From Tragulus kanchil (taxonomy: Eukaryota > Chordata > Mammalia > Artiodactyla > Tragulidae), in NCBI GenBank assembly GCA_022376925.1, contig JAIOJX010000025.1, positions 138,343,301 through 138,407,300 on the forward strand: a stretch of 64,000 nt of DNA, given 5' to 3'. The notes beneath the pieces were generated by a model. That model worked only from the letters and a program-made list of their open reading frames with translations, had not been told where the DNA came from and searched no databases. Made by a program: the position numbers and the translations under genes. Every line of letters begins with the position of its first letter. Positions within the stretch are counted from its first letter, which is position 1. This document shows, piece after piece, positions 9,559 to 21,466 of this stretch.

Positions 9559-11830
9559 ATCAGAGTCACAAAGATGAAACCTATTGCTGGCCTCTACTGC
9601 AAGTTCAGTACCAAGTTGTAACCTTTCAGAAAGAAAGATACAACTCTTAAATTCTTGAATTCTACAGCTTGAGCTTATTAAACTCTGTCCAATAGGGGGA
9701 AAAAAAAGATTTGTTTCTGGGCATTGCCTTTTAAACTTTCTTTGAAATGTTCTGTATTTGTTTATCTGTGAAATTTACATTTGGAAATGTCACTCCTGAA
9801 AAGTGGAAAGTAAATGGGATAATGTTTCAGCAAAACAAAATGCAGAGTTTTTGAGAGAGAAAGACATTACATAAATCCAAAGCCAGTAAAGAAAATTTAA
9901 AACTATGTTTTTTTTCCCAAAAAATAGTGAAATTGGCTCAGTAGAACTTTGTCACGTATAAAAACCTGGTTTTCAGAGTGAGTTGGAATGTTTATGGTTA
10001 CACATAATTCTGTCAGATGGTCTGTATATGGAATCCTATCTCAAGTGCCTTGGTCTCTTGGAGAGGGCTTTAATGTACTTAAATGCATTCTTGCTGTCAA
10101 ACTCATGTAAACTTCTTGCCTTTTGCTTCAGTATAAATGCTTTTCTAGTTTAAATGAGTTTTTAAAGACTTCTGCCTAATAATTTAGAGCTCAGGCTCTC
10201 AGCATTGATGGAAGGACTAAAAAAAAGTCACAGCACAGTAGTAGTTATAGTTCTATTAGAAATAACAAATTGCTCAGCTAGTCAACAGCCCTTATCCAGC
10301 CTCAGTTTTAAAGCACTGTACTAAAGACTGTGGAAACTTATAGAGAAATCCCTCATGAACCCAAATTCTATTAACATGTATCAAAAAATAGAGGAAAATC
10401 AAAGCAGTACTTGAAAGCACAACTTAGTGCCTGACTTTGCAAGCTCCACATCAGCCCTATGTCCACCTTGATTAGTGCTGATGTTGGATAACTCACTATG
10501 CATTCAGTGTGAAGATGTGTAGAATGATGAGTATAGGTATAATACCTGCCTCATAGACTGGGAAAGTCTAACTAGGATAAAACAGATAAATGTGCTGAAT
10601 ATAGTAGCTGATAGATACATAGTAAGCATTCAGCAAATGTAAGCAATTGTTTTTCAGTGATTTTAAATTATTAAGTATTATATATATCCAGTAAAATATC
10701 AGAGTCACAAAGATGAAACCTATTGCTGGCCTCTACTGCAAGTTCAGTACCAAGTTGTAACCTTTCAGAAAGAAAGATACAACTCTTAAATTCTTGAATT
10801 CTACAGCTTGAGCTTATTAAACTCTGTCCAATAGGGGGAAAAAAAAGATTTGTTTCTGGGCATTGCCTTTTAAACTTTCTTTGAAATGTTCTGTATTTGT
10901 TTATCTGTGAAATTTACATTTGGAAATGTCACTCCTGAAAAGTGGAAAGTAAATGGGATAATGTTTCAGCAAAACAAAATGCAGAGTTTTTGAGAGAGAA
11001 AGACATTACATAAATCCAAAGCCAGTAAAGAAAATTTAAAACTATGTTTTTTTTCCAAAATATAGTGAAATTGGCTCAGTAGAACTTTGTCACGTATAAA
11101 AACCTGGTTTTCAGAGTGAGTTGGAATGTTTATGGTTACACATAATTCTGTCAGATGGTCTGTATATGGAATCCTATCTCAAGTGCCTTGGTCTCTTGGA
11201 GAGGGCTTTAATGTACTTAAATGCATTCTTGCTGTCAAACTCATGTAAACTTCTTGCCTTTTGCTTCAGTATAAATGCTTTTCTAGTTTAAATGAGTTTT
11301 TAAAGACTTCTGCCTAATAATTTAGAGCTCAGGCTCTCAGCATTGATGGAAGGACTAAAAAAAAGTCACAGCACAGTAGTAGTTATAGTTCTATTAGAAA
11401 TAACAAATTGCTCAGCTAGTCAACAGCCCTTATCCAGCCTCAGTTTTAAAGCACTGTACTAAAGACTGTGGAAACTTATAGAGAAATCCCTCATGAACCC
11501 AAATTCTATTAACATGTATCAAAAAATAGAGGAAAATCAAAGCAGTACTTGAAAGCACAACTTAGTGCCTGACTTTGCAAGCTCCACATCAGCCCTATGT
11601 CCACCTTGATTAGTGCTGATGTTGGATAACTCACTATGCATTCAGTGTGAAGATGTGTAGAATGATGAGTATAGGTATAATACCTGCCTCATAGACTGGG
11701 AAAGTCTAACTAGGATAAAACAGATAAATGTGCTGAATATAGTAGCTGATAGATACATAGTAAGCATTCAGCAAATGTAAGCAATTGTTTTTCAGTGATT
11801 TTTAAATTATTAAGTATTATATATATCCAG
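9559..11830. repeat. Tandem duplication D4 (1,139-bp unit)
   Basis: Unit A is 9559-10691, starting inside the second copy of D3, and unit B is 10698-11830. Bases 10692-10697 are junction filler. The copies differ in a short run near 9910 versus 11049 (tcccaaaaaatag against tccaaaatatag). Because A overlaps D3, the first ~270 bp occur three times (8452, 9559, 10698). Confidence 0.96.
10525..10655 (+). mobile_element. MIR SINE, 3' part
   Basis: Contains ataatacctgcctcatagac and the 'tagtaagcattcagcaaatg' tail, which are the standard MIR 3' motifs in sense orientation. Old and mammal-wide. Copied at about 11664-11794 by D4. Confidence 0.7.
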
Positions 11831-11914
11831 AAATGGAGCAATTCATACCTATACACATTAACAAATCATAATAAAATGAGCTCCAAGGAAGTCAGCACTC
11901 CAATGGCAGGAAAT

Positions 11915-12330
11915 GGAACATCGTCAGCATCTAGAAACTGACTCTCTGTGCATCTTCCCCATCACAGTTCCTTCCCTCCCTGCCTCCACTATCTTGACAT
12001 GTGTTGTAATTATTCTCTTCTAAGTTTTACTGCCTAAGCAATGTAGGTTAGTTTTGTCTATTTGGGGACTCTATTTAAAAATGGGTGTGTTTTGCTTCTT
12101 TCATTTCAACTCTGTCCATTGCTCTCATTCATTCCTTTTCATTGTATGTGGTATTCCGCCATATAAATATATAAACAATTTATTTCATTATTGGTGTATA
12201 TTTAAGTTGTTTCCAGTTTTTTATTTTTAAAAACAGTGCCATTATGAACATCATGGTGCTCCACATTCAAGAAATTCTTTAGCAATGCAGTTTCTGAGGT
12301 ATACAGGATATGTTGCTTTAGTTTTCTGAA
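11915..12330 (-). mobile_element. L1M (L1ME-type) 3' region fragment
   Basis: The order of cattccttttcattgtatg, 'ttgtttccag' and 'gccattatgaacatcatgg' matches the antisense 3' region of old L1 elements. Heavily diverged, no frame. Confidence 0.65.
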
Positions 12331-12369
12331 ATAAAGCCAGTTTATTTCTCTTTTCTACATCAGGGCCTC

Positions 12370-12555
12370 GCCTGAACACGTGCCTTCGTGCCCTTCACAC
12401 AGCTTTACTTTTCTTAGCCTTCAGGTCTCACCTTAATTGTCCTCTCCCGAGATGGATCTTCTGGGATTATCACGAAGTTCCTCTCATCCCACAGGTCATT
12501 ACTTTCTATTTAAATACCCTTGTTTCTTTTTAGTACTTAACGTGATTTGAAGGCA
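12370..12555 (+). mobile_element. L2 LINE 3' fragment, likely
   Basis: Phrases such as cttcaggtctcaccttaatt, then 'tcctctcccgagatgga', then a cattactttctatttaaat segment follow the L2 3' end in sense. Old and diverged. Confidence 0.5.
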
Positions 12556-12589
12556 TTTGCTTTTTTCTTTTTTCTTTTTTTAGTTTTTT

Positions 12590-12738
12590 TTGATATGGAC
12601 CATGTCTTTATTAAATTTGTTACAAAATTGTTTCTGTTTTATGTTTTGGTTTTGTGGCGGGGAGATGTGTGGGATCGAATCTGCACGCCCTGCATTGGAA
12701 GGCGAAGTCCTAGCCATTGGGCAGCCAAGGAGGTCCCC
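12590..12738 (-). mobile_element. CHR-family SINE with L1-like tail
   Basis: Antisense. Starts with tgatatggaccatgtctt and 'tttattaaatttgttacaa', a tail typical of a common artiodactyl CHR-type SINE. It ends with the tRNA-like head gcattggaaggcgaagtcct to aggtcccc. Confidence 0.7.
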
Positions 12739-12950
12739 GTTGGCTTCTTTCCTTGCTTGTTGTCTCCTTTACCCCGTTAGACTCCCGGCTCAGGAGAAGA
12801 GCAGCTTGCGCACACGTGCAGCATGTGTGCTAGAAGAGGAATGCTGGTTCAGCACTCAGTCCCACCAGGAGTGAACGCAGGGCAGTTGTCTGAAAGAGCA
12901 CATGCCTCCTTTCTGAGGCGTGAAGAAGAAGATTAAAGGCGACTGTTGAG

Positions 12951-13160
12951 GGGGCTTCCCTGGTGGCCCACTGGTTACAAATCTGCCTCGCGATGCATCG
13001 GGCACGGTTTCAACCCCTGGTCTGGGAGCTAAGATTCCCAAATGCCTTGGAACAACTAAGCCCACACACTGCAATAAGAGACTCTGTGTGCTGCAAGGAA
13101 AGAGCCCATATGATACAACTAAGACCTGATACAGCCACTTAAATAAATTTTTTTTTAAAA
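12951..13160 (+). mobile_element. CHR-type SINE, sense
   Basis: Begins ggggcttccctggtggccca and continues through a degraded B box (ggtttcaacccc) to the 'acaactaagcccacacactg' body. It ends in an A/T-rich tail near 13140-13160. Confidence 0.8.
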
Positions 13161-13598
13161 AAGGCTACTATTCATGTAAGAGAGTAAGATGTGTATTAGA
13201 AGCTAATTTTTCCAATGCTGCAAATGGCCAAGACAGGAAAATCAGTGGGATTCCATTAATAAACCATGATGAAATCTGCATCAGTGAATTCTCTTAGCTT
13301 TAAAACAAAAGACACGTTGTTTCACAGGGCCATAGAGCTTATGAGAGAGACCTTGAAAGCCAGTCTCCCATCTTCCGTTGTGTATGTTACTCAGCGTATA
13401 TGGAGCTATGCATAGAGTGGAAAACTGGACTCAACAGAGATGTTCATCGTTATCCATAAGCTTTTGTCAGGAGACATGACTACTAGGTAAAGGGACAAAA
13501 AGCCACAGGAAAGAACAGGAACCCAGCTACTCACTTTCCTAAAGGATTTTTGTAACAATTAGACCTATTCAGATCTGTTGTAAAGATATGGGATTTTT
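13161..13598. other. Unrecognised stretch
   Basis: No repeat or coding signal recognised between the SINE tail and the start of duplication D5. Confidence 0.45.
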
Positions 13599-14149
13599 CA
13601 CCTATTGATTTTTTTAAAGGTTTTCAGGGCCAGTTTTTTTGGCTAAAATACAAATTTAATCCAACAATAATGATGACTGTTTTAGCTGATCTGTAGTAAC
13701 AAGTAGCCTCAAATTTCAGTGGCCTCTAAGAACATAGGATTATTTCTTGCCCACATGATGTGTCTTTGGCAGATGGACACTGCATCTACTCCTGCTCTCG
13801 GTATCTTTTCATCCTGTGGTCCAGACCAAAGGAGCAGCCTCTCTCTCTGGGACATGGTGTGCTTTCGGCAGAAGGAGAAGAGCCAGTGGAAATGTGCATT
13901 GTCTATTAAAATTTATGATCAGACATTATCTGTGTTGTGTCTCCCCACAGGCTAGTGGCTGAGGCAAGCCACATGGCCAAGCCTGTTGTCAGTGGGTTGG
14001 GAATAATAATCCTTCTACAGAATCCTGGGAACCACATAGAACCAGTGGCGATAACAGGGCACATCCTTCGAACACCAGAAAGGAACCAGAGGAAACAGAA
14101 AAGGAACTGAGTTTTGGAAACAGTGGTGCAGTGTACCATGTTGGAAACA

Positions 14150-14340
14150 TTTGCTGAATGCTATTTGCTGGCTACTTTTTCGTATTAATTCATTGAATTT
14201 CTGCAATGATTCTATCAGATTGTGTTTATTAACTACTCCCGTTTAACAGATGTGGAAACTGAGGGCCAAGTCCATATAGCTGGTAGCTATGAGTCAGGCT
14301 TCAAGTCTGGACATCTATGTTTAAAGACGTCCTCACTCTA
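14150..14340 (-). mobile_element. MIR SINE, antisense
   Basis: Contains the standard antisense MIR core: attaactactcccgtttaac, then 'agatgtggaaactgagg', then the agctggtagctatgagtcag segment. Confidence 0.75.
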
Positions 14341-15239
14341 GGAGATCTGAGAATGAACACAAGTTGTTGATTGAAACATTTGGTGTGTGCTTTTGGAGCA
14401 TAGTGCTGCATGGTGATTAATGTTAAATTGTATTGCTAGTTATTTTCCTAGGTAGAGTATATTTCCAAGGAACTAAAATTTTAAAACAGTATTAACCATG
14501 ATAGCTATATGGACCAGTCCATTGATCTCTAAGGACCTGAGAATTCTCTCCATTCCTGTTTGCCATTCATGTCAACATTCTGATTTGTGAACCTATGGAA
14601 ACAAATATATTTGGTTCATATATTTATTGAGTTCTTTAAAAAAAAAACGTATTTGTTTTTTTGTTTCTTAATGTGGCTTATCCCATGGGCTCACCTATTG
14701 ATTTTTTAAAGGTTTTCAGGGCCAGTTTTTGGCTAAAATACAAATTTAATCCAACAATAATGATGACTGTTTTAGCTGATCTGTAGTAACAAGTAGCCTC
14801 AAATTTCAGTGGCCTCTAAGAACATAGGATTATTTCTTGCCCACATGATGTGTCTTTGGCAGATGGACACTGCATCTACTCCTGCTCTCGGTATCTTTTC
14901 ATCCTGTGGTCCAGACCAAAGGAGCAGCCTCTCTCTCTGGGACATGGTGTGCTTTCGGCAGAAGGAGAAGAGCCAGTGGAAATGTGCATTGTCTATTAAA
15001 ATTTATGATCAGACATTATCTGTGTTGTGTCTCCCCACAGGCTAGTGGCTGAGGCAAGCCACATGGCCAAGCCTGTTGTCAGTGGGTTGGGAATAATAAT
15101 CCTTCTACAGAATCCTGGGAACCACATAGAACCAGTGGCGATAACAGGGCACATCCTTCGAACACCAGAAAGGAACCAGAGGAAACAGAAAAGGAACTGA
15201 GTTTTGGAAACAGTGGTGCAGTGTACCATGTTGGAAACA

Positions 15240-15430
15240 TTTGCTGAATGCTATTTGCTGGCTACTTTTTCGTATTAATTCATTGAATTTCTGCAATGAT
15301 TCTATCAGATTGTGTTTATTAACTACTCCCGTTTAACAGATGTGGAAACTGAGGGCCAAGTCCATATAGCTGGTAGCTATGAGTCAGGCTTCAAGTCTGG
15401 ACATCTATGTTTAAAGACGTCCTCACTCTA
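15240..15430 (-). mobile_element. MIR SINE, second D5 copy
   Basis: Same element as at 14150-14340, carried by D5. Confidence 0.75.
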
Positions 15431-15854
15431 GGAGATCTGAGAATGAACACAAGTTGTTGATTGAAACATTTGGTGTGTGCTTTTGGAGCATAGTGCTGCA
15501 TGGTGATTAATGTTAAATTGTATTGCTAGTTATTTTCCTAGGTAGAGTATATTTCCAAGGAACTAAAATTTTAAAACAGTATTAACCATGATAGCTATAT
15601 GGACCAGTCCATTGATCTCTAAGGACCTGAGAATTCTCTCCATTCCTGTTTGCCATTCATGTCAACATTCTGATTTGTGAACCTATGGAAACAAATATAT
15701 TTGGTTCATATATTTATTGAGTTCTTTAAAAAAAAAACGTATTTGTTTTTTTTGGTTTTCTTAATGGGCTCAAAGTATGACATTAAAATCCCACTGGTTT
15801 GCTGAAAGGCACAGCTCAACATCACTTCCTTTGGGAAGCCTTCCTTGGCATTTC

Positions 15855-16190
15855 TTTTTTAAAAAAATTATTTATTTATTTATATTTGGCTATGTTGAGT
15901 TTTCACTGCTGCTACAGGCTCTTCTCTAGTTGCAGGGAGTGGGGGCTACTCTGTAGTTGAGATGAGCAGGCTTCTTGTTGCGGTGACTTCTCTTACTGTG
16001 GAACTCGGGCTTTAGGGCAGATGGGCTCAATAGTTGCAGCTCTGAGGCTCTAGAATGCAGGCTCAATAGTTGTGGCTCACAGGCTTACTTGCTTTGCAGC
16101 ATGTGGGATCTTTCCGGATTAGGGATCAAACCCATGTCTCTTGCATTGGCAGGTGAACTCTTTACCACTGAGCTACCAGGGAAGCCCTGT
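15855..16190 (-). mobile_element. CHR-type SINE (long CHRL-like form)
   Basis: Nearly complete antisense element: A/T tail, then a ctcttctctagttgcaggg segment, then 'gtggctcacaggctta', then the 'gcagcatgtgggatcttt' segment and the gggaagccc head. tccttggc occurs on both sides (15842-15849 and 16191-16198) as target-site duplication. It is inserted into sequence that resembles an L2 (ctttgggaagccttccttgg). Only its head (17240-17297) recurs in the D6 second copy. Confidence 0.82.
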
Positions 16191-16519
16191 TCCTTGGCCT
16201 TTCAAGCTGAATTTGCCACTCCTGCCTCTGAGGTGAATTAGAAAGAGCCTAGGAGACCTGGCATTGCCGCTTAGCAACTGTGTGACCTGAGGACTGACTC
16301 TGTCTCCTGAATAAAGAGGTCAGGATACATCCCTCACAGAAACAATCATGAAACCTCAATAATGTTTCATATGAAAGTACTTTGTGATCATTAAAGTTTT
16401 TTGCAAAAATGTAAGGATATGATTAATCTTCTTAGCATTCGTCCTGACTTCTTCCCTGACCTTACTCTCCTCCTCTCCTCTGTTGATTCACTCAACTTCC
16501 TGAACCCCTGCGGTTAGGG

Positions 16520-16700
16520 ACAGTCACTGCAGTACTTAGGGACATGGACGCTGGGGCCTGACTGCTTGAGTTTAAATCCCTGCTCTACCATGCATTTGCT
16601 GTGTCAGCTTGGTATTTAACCCTACCCTGCCTTAGTTTTCTAATCTGTAAAATGGAAATAGTAATAATATCTTTATCTCTTGACTTATTGTGGGGAACTC
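16520..16700 (+). mobile_element. MIR SINE, sense
   Basis: Sense MIR motifs: gcctgactgcttgagtttaa, 'tccctgctctacca' and 'tctaatctgtaaaatggaaa'. Copied at about 17629-17808 by D6. Confidence 0.75.
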
Positions 16701-16744
16701 TGCCTTGATATATATCATTACGTGGTAGCATATATACTCTCCAT

Positions 16745-16858
16745 GGACTTCCCTGGCAGTTCAGTGGTTAAAGCTCCACCTTCCAATACAGGAGGCACAG
16801 GTTTGATCCCTGGTCAGGAAATCAGGGTCACACGGTGTGGCTGGAATTTTTTAAAACA
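16745..16858 (+). mobile_element. CHR-type SINE, short
   Basis: Begins ggacttccctggcagttcag, has a B-box-like ggtttgatccc, and ends in an A/T tail. Only about 110 bp, with most of the body missing. Confidence 0.75.
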
Positions 16859-16867
16859 TGTATGCAA

Positions 16868-17075
16868 GCTTCCTTCATGATTCATATGGTAAAGAATCTG
16901 CCTGTAATGCAGGAGACCTGGGTTTGATCCCTGTCGGGGAAAATACCCTGGAGAAGGGCATGACTACCAACTTCAGTATTCTTACCTGGAGAATTCCAAG
17001 GACAAAGGAGCCTGGTGGGCTACAACCCATGTGTGGTCACCAAGATTCAGACATGACTGAGCACACACATGCTCC
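16868..17075 (+). mobile_element. Bov-tA SINE, sense
   Basis: tRNA head (gcttccttcatgattcatat to aagaatctgcctgtaatgca), B-box-like ggtttgatccc, then the Bov-A body with its gagaattcc and the 'attcagacatgactgagc' 3' end. Confidence 0.85.
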
Positions 17076-17137
17076 ATAAGTACAGTGATTTCATGGCTAT
17101 GCTTCAGTGCCAAGAACAGTGCCTAGAAATAATAAGT

Positions 17138-17236
17138 AAGTGTTAGCCGCTCAGCCGTGTAACCCATGGACTGTGTCCCACCAGCCTCTTCTGTCCATGG
17201 GATTCTCCAGGCAAGAGTCCTGAAGTGGGTTGGCAT
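17138..17236 (-). mobile_element. Bov-tA SINE truncated by the D6 junction
   Basis: Antisense Bov-tA whose body starts as in the complete copy at 18246 but stops at 17236, where unit B of D6 begins. The left target-site copy agaaataataagt is at 17125-17137. The truncation is made by the duplication junction, not by the insertion. Confidence 0.85.
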
Positions 17237-17851
17237 TTTCCCATGTCTCTTGCATTGGCAGGTGAACTCTTTACCACTGAGCTACCAGGAAGCCCTGTTC
17301 CTTGGCCTTTCAAGCTGAATTTGCCACTCCTGCCTCTGAGGTGAATTAGAAAGAGCCTAGGAGACCTGGCATTGCCGCTTAGCAACTGTGTGACCTGAGG
17401 ACTGACTCTGTCTCCTGAATAAAGAGGTCAGGATACATCCCTCACAGAAACAATCATGAAACCTCAATAATGTTTCATATGAAAGTACTTTGTGATCATT
17501 AAAGTTTTTTGCAAAAATGTAAGGATATGATTAATCTTCTTAGCATTCGTCCTGACTTCTTCCCTGACCTTACTCTCCTCCTCTCCTCTGTTGATTCACT
17601 CAACTTCCTGAACCCCTGCGGTTAGGGACAGTCACTGCAGTACTTAGGGACATGGACGCTGGGGCCTGACTGCTTGAGTTTAAATCCCTGCTCTACCATG
17701 CATTTGCTGTGTCAGCTTGGTATTTAACCCTACCCTGCCTTAGTTTTCTAATCTGTAAAATGGAAATAGTAATAATATCTTTATCTCTTGACTTATTGTG
17801 GGAACTCTGCCTTGATATATATCATTACGTGGTAGCATATATACTCTCCAT

Positions 17852-17966
17852 GGACTTCCCTGGCAGTTCAGTGGTTAAAGCTCCACCTTCCAATACAGGA
17901 GGCACAGGTTTGATCCCTGGTCAGGAAATCAGGGTCACACGGTGTGGCTGGAATTTTTTAAAACAT
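17852..17966 (+). mobile_element. CHR-type SINE, second D6 copy
   Basis: Same short element as at 16745-16858. Confidence 0.75.
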
Positions 17967-17976
17967 GTATGCAAGC

Positions 17977-18185
17977 TTCCTTCATGATTCATATGGTAAA
18001 GAATCTGCCTGTAATGCAGGAGACCTGGGTTTGATCCCTGTCGGGAAGATACCCTGGAGAAGGGCATGACTACCAACTTCAGTATTCTTACCTGGAGAAT
18101 TCCAAGGACAAAGGAGCCTGGTGGGCTACAACCCATGTGTGGTCACCAAGATTCAGACATGACTGAGCACACACACATGCTCCAT
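17977..18185 (+). mobile_element. Bov-tA SINE, second D6 copy
   Basis: Same element as at 16868-17075, with a few base changes and an extra CA step at its 3' end. Confidence 0.85.
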
Positions 18186-18245
18186 AAGTACAGTGATTTC
18201 ATGGCTATGCTTCAGTGCCAAGAACAGTGCCTAGAAATAATAAGT

Positions 18246-18440
18246 AAGTGTTAGCCGCTCAGCCGTGTAACCCATGGACTGTGTCCCACCAGCCTCTTCT
18301 GTCCATGGGATTCTCCAGGCAAGAGTCCTGAAGTGGGTTGGCATTCCCTTCTCCAGGGGATCTTCCGGACTCAGGGATTCAACCCTAGTCTCCTGCATTG
18401 CAGGCAGATTCTTTGCCATCTGAGCCACAAGGGAAGCCCA
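18246..18440 (-). mobile_element. Bov-tA SINE, complete
   Basis: Antisense Bov-tA running from the 'agccgctcagccgtgtaacc' 3' end to the 'tgagccacaagggaagccc' head. The target-site duplication agaaataataagt is perfect at 18233-18245 and 18441-18453. The flank resembles an L2 or MIR tail (aataaatatttgttgaatga). Confidence 0.9.
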
Positions 18441-19060
18441 AGAAATAATAAGTTCTTAATAAATATTTGTTGAATGAATGAGTGAATATTATAAGCCTTG
18501 TAGAGAAAAAAAAGTGAAATCATATGTAGTAAGTGCTTTTTAAAAAAACCTTTACTTTTATTTTAGTCTTTGAATACTTAGAAATTTAATTTTGGCTGAG
18601 TATTAAATATGTTTATTGGCATATTGTCATTCACTATCACTGAATCAAAATATTCTTTCTAATTAAAAAATTAATTCTTTGAGATTTCAGTAGGAAAATA
18701 ATAATGTTTCTAAAATAAAACATCAGCACAGTATCTTTTAACCTTAAATTAAGCTACAGGTACTCTTAGATAATTATTTTAGTTCTTTCATTACACTCTT
18801 GACTAGATGTCTATTTGTGTTGACTTGAAATTGTGAGGTTTTTTAATGCTTTTAGTGAAGCCTGGTAAAGACCGTTCTATGAAGAGTTATAAGCAAAACT
18901 TCTGGAGAATAAGGCCTCTAATAAAAAAATATTTTTGGAAGTTAGAGTTTACTGAACCATGAGTTCTTCAAGAATTGAGACTGTGTCTTACTGTGCCTTT
19001 GAATCCGCACAGAAGCTTGATTTTCAGCGTCTCGGAGAAGCTTAAGAAATGGACAGACAG

Positions 19061-19205
19061 GGACTTCCCTGGTGGACTAGTGGTTAAGACTCTGTGTTCC
19101 CAAAGCAGTGGGGCCTGGGTTCGATCCCTGGTCAGGGAACTAGATCCCACATGCCGCAACTAAGACTCAGTGCAGCTACATAAATAAATAATATTAAAAA
19201 AGAAA
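19061..19205 (+). mobile_element. CHR-type SINE, sense
   Basis: Begins ggacttccctggtggactag, has a perfect ggttcgatccc B box, a 'cacatgccgcaactaagac' body and an A-rich tail. It sits in sequence that resembles an L2 3' end. Confidence 0.82.
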
Positions 19206-19370
19206 AGAACAGACAAATGGGTGGATAAGTATCTGTTTTCTGAAAGATTGACTGGAAGGAATGTCATCCATCCGCTTTTTCTGAACTCTTGAGACCTATC
19301 ATTCAATTTACTAGCAAATAGCACTGTTGAGCAAAATCACCTACTTAAAGAATTCCCTCAGCAAGGGAAA

Positions 19371-19550
19371 AGCCGTGTAACCCATGGACTGTGTCCCACC
19401 AGCCTCTTCTGTCCATGGGATTCTCCAGGCAAGAGTCCTGAAGTGGGTTGGCATTCCCTTCTCCAGGGGATCTTCCGGACTCAGGGATTCAACCCTAGTC
19501 TCCTGCATTGCAGGCAGATTCTTTGCCATCTGAGCCACAAGGGAAGCCCA
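19371..19550 (-). mobile_element. Bov-tA SINE, third partial copy
   Basis: The portion from the D7 start onward of the Bov-tA at 18246-18440, duplicated by D7. Confidence 0.85.
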
Positions 19551-20176
19551 AGAAATAATAAGTTCTTAATAAATATTTGTTGAATGAATGAGTGAATATT
19601 ATAAGCCTTGTAGAGAAAAAAAAGTGAAATCATATGTAGTAAGTGCTTTTTTAAAAAAAAACCTTTACTTTTATTTTAGTCTTTGAATACTTAGAAATTT
19701 AATTTTGGCTGAGTATTAAATATGTTTATTGGCATATTGTCATTCACTATCACTGAATCAAAATATTCTTTCTAATTAAAAAATTAATTCTTTGAGATTT
19801 CAGTAGGAAAATAATAATGTTTCTAAAATAAAACATCAGCACAGTATCTTTTAACCTTAAATTAAGCTACAGGTACTCTTAGATAATTATTTTAGTTCTT
19901 TCATTACACTCTTGACTAGATGTCTATTTGTGTTGACTTGAAATTGTGAGGTTTTTTTTTAATGCTTTTAGTGAAGCCTGGTAAAGACCGTTCTATGAAG
20001 AGTTATAAGCAAAACTTCTGGAGAATAAGGCCTCTAATAAAAAAATATTTTTGGAAGTTAGAGTTTACTGAACCATGAGTTCTTCAAGAATTGAGACTGT
20101 GTCTTACTGTGCCTTTGAATCCGCACAGAAGCTTGATTTTCAGCGTCTCGGAGAAGCTTAAGAAATGGACAGACAG

Positions 20177-20325
20177 GGACTTCCCTGGTGGACTAGTGGT
20201 TAAGACTCTGTGTTCCCAAAGCAGTGGGGCCTGGGTTCGATCCCTGGTCAGGGAACTAGATCCCACATGCCGCAACTAAGACTCAGTGCAGCTACATAAA
20301 TAAATAATATTAAAAAAGAAAAGAA
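20177..20325 (+). mobile_element. CHR-type SINE, second D7 copy
   Basis: Same element as at 19061-19205. Confidence 0.82.
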
Positions 20326-20484
20326 CAGACAAATGGGTGGATAAGTATCTGTTTTCTGAAAGATTGACTGGAAGGAATGTCATCCATCCGCTTTTTCTGA
20401 ACTCTTGAGACCTATCATTCAATTTACTAGCAAATAGCACTGTTGAGCAAAATCACCTTCGTCACTTAAAGAATTCCCTCAGCA

Positions 20485-21466
20485 GAGGTGAGTTTTAATG
20501 TTTTCTGCTGTTTTTTTTTTTTTAATCAAAGGATGATACAAGGAAATTAATAAAATCAGTTACTGCATTTATTCCAGAAGTTTTGAGGACAGTGTCTACT
20601 GTCTCAATTCAGTCACCCCCGCCTCCTCCCCAAAGATTGTTCCATTTGAGAATTTCCTTTTAAAATTTCAGGCTAGGAAAACTTTGCTTTCTTGAAGTGT
20701 TGCCTGCCTCCTTTCTGCTTATGAAAACGATGTGACTAATTGTGCCTCTTCTTTCATTTTGACTGCCTGGAGCTCCACAATCAAACTTAGGGTATGATAA
20801 TAGCACATATATTTCTGTCTTTCATTTCAGTGGTCTGGAATTTCTCCTCTCATTTATGTCCTCCCTGTCTGGACTTTAAATATCTATTAATATATCACTG
20901 TTATTCAGTTTCACATGTACTTGCTGAAAGCCACCCCAGATCCCTATGGAATGAGGTAAATTATGAATTAATACACACATATGCATTCTTACAGTCCAAA
21001 AGTAACTGTGTGTAGAAAGGCTTCTAAGTTGGGTTGCTGACACTTAGTAGGAAGAATCTCTTTTCCACAGATCAAGTAGTACCACCATATGCTGTTTCTC
21101 TGTTTTGTCTCTGTGGTTCATAAATAAATTCTTCAAAATGTATGGATCAGGTGTGGCTTTCTGAGATTGAGCAGCCTACTTTGGGGTTCTTTCAGTTTGC
21201 TAAAGTGGTGCTATTGCCTGAAAGTCTCTAGACCTATCCTGTAAAATAAATGAATGGTTTTTTTTCTTTGTAACTTTCTCTAAAGAAAGACCAAAGATCA
21301 TCCAGTAAGTTCTTGCCTTCTTGGGTAAAGTTAGACCTCCTTTGTGCTCTGCCTGTTATTCTCAAAAAAGGACATTTTGAGGAGTTGTAATCATTTGAGC
21401 TCAATTGGCAATTATTTTATTAGAGGTTTGTAGAAGAGGATGAATCTCTGCAGAAGACTTGATAAG
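20485..21466. other. Unrecognised single-copy stretch
   Basis: Close to 1 kb without a repeat family, frame or strong motif that I can recognise, apart from a T-run near 20512-20523. It is one of the longest apparently single-copy tracts here. Confidence 0.5.

Larger units (their letters stand above)
7630..9833. repeat. Tandem duplication D3 (1,107-bp unit)
   Basis: Unit A is 7630-8726 and unit B 8737-9833, with constant offset 1,107. Ten bases at 8727-8736 (ggagtttggg) match neither flank and act as junction filler. The unit carries the right half of the MLT1 LTR, part of the L1M, one antisense SINE and unrecognised sequence. Confidence 0.96.
13599..15772. repeat. Tandem duplication D5 (about 1.09 kb unit)
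   Basis: Unit A is 13599-14673 and unit B 14692-15765 or a few bases more. Bases 14674-14691 hold filler not matched by the flanks. Differences are in T-runs (7 against 6 at the start, 7 against 5 in the cagttttttt segment, and one near the end). The unit carries an antisense MIR. Confidence 0.95.
16131..18346. repeat. Tandem duplication D6 (1,109-bp unit)
   Basis: Unit A is 16131-17236 and unit B 17240-18345. A starts inside the CHR SINE head and ends inside a Bov-tA, so the first Bov-tA is cut off at 17236. Differences: caggg against cagg in the SINE head, gtggggaac against gtgggaac, and one extra CA step in the second copy. Confidence 0.96.
18261..20484. repeat. Tandem duplication D7 (about 1.11 kb unit)
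   Basis: Unit A is 18261-19363 and unit B 19371-20484. Both begin inside the Bov-tA. The junction has 7 filler bases at 19364-19370. The copies differ in A- and T-runs near 18540/19650 and 18840/19955. Close to the A end, 'cacctacttaaag' reads 'caccttcgtcacttaaag' in B. Confidence 0.95.

Noticed and set aside
18246..18440. A- and B-box-like motifs that could suggest tRNA genes
   Set aside because: The boxes belong to tRNA-Glu-derived SINE heads. No sequence folds into a full tRNA with matching acceptor ends.
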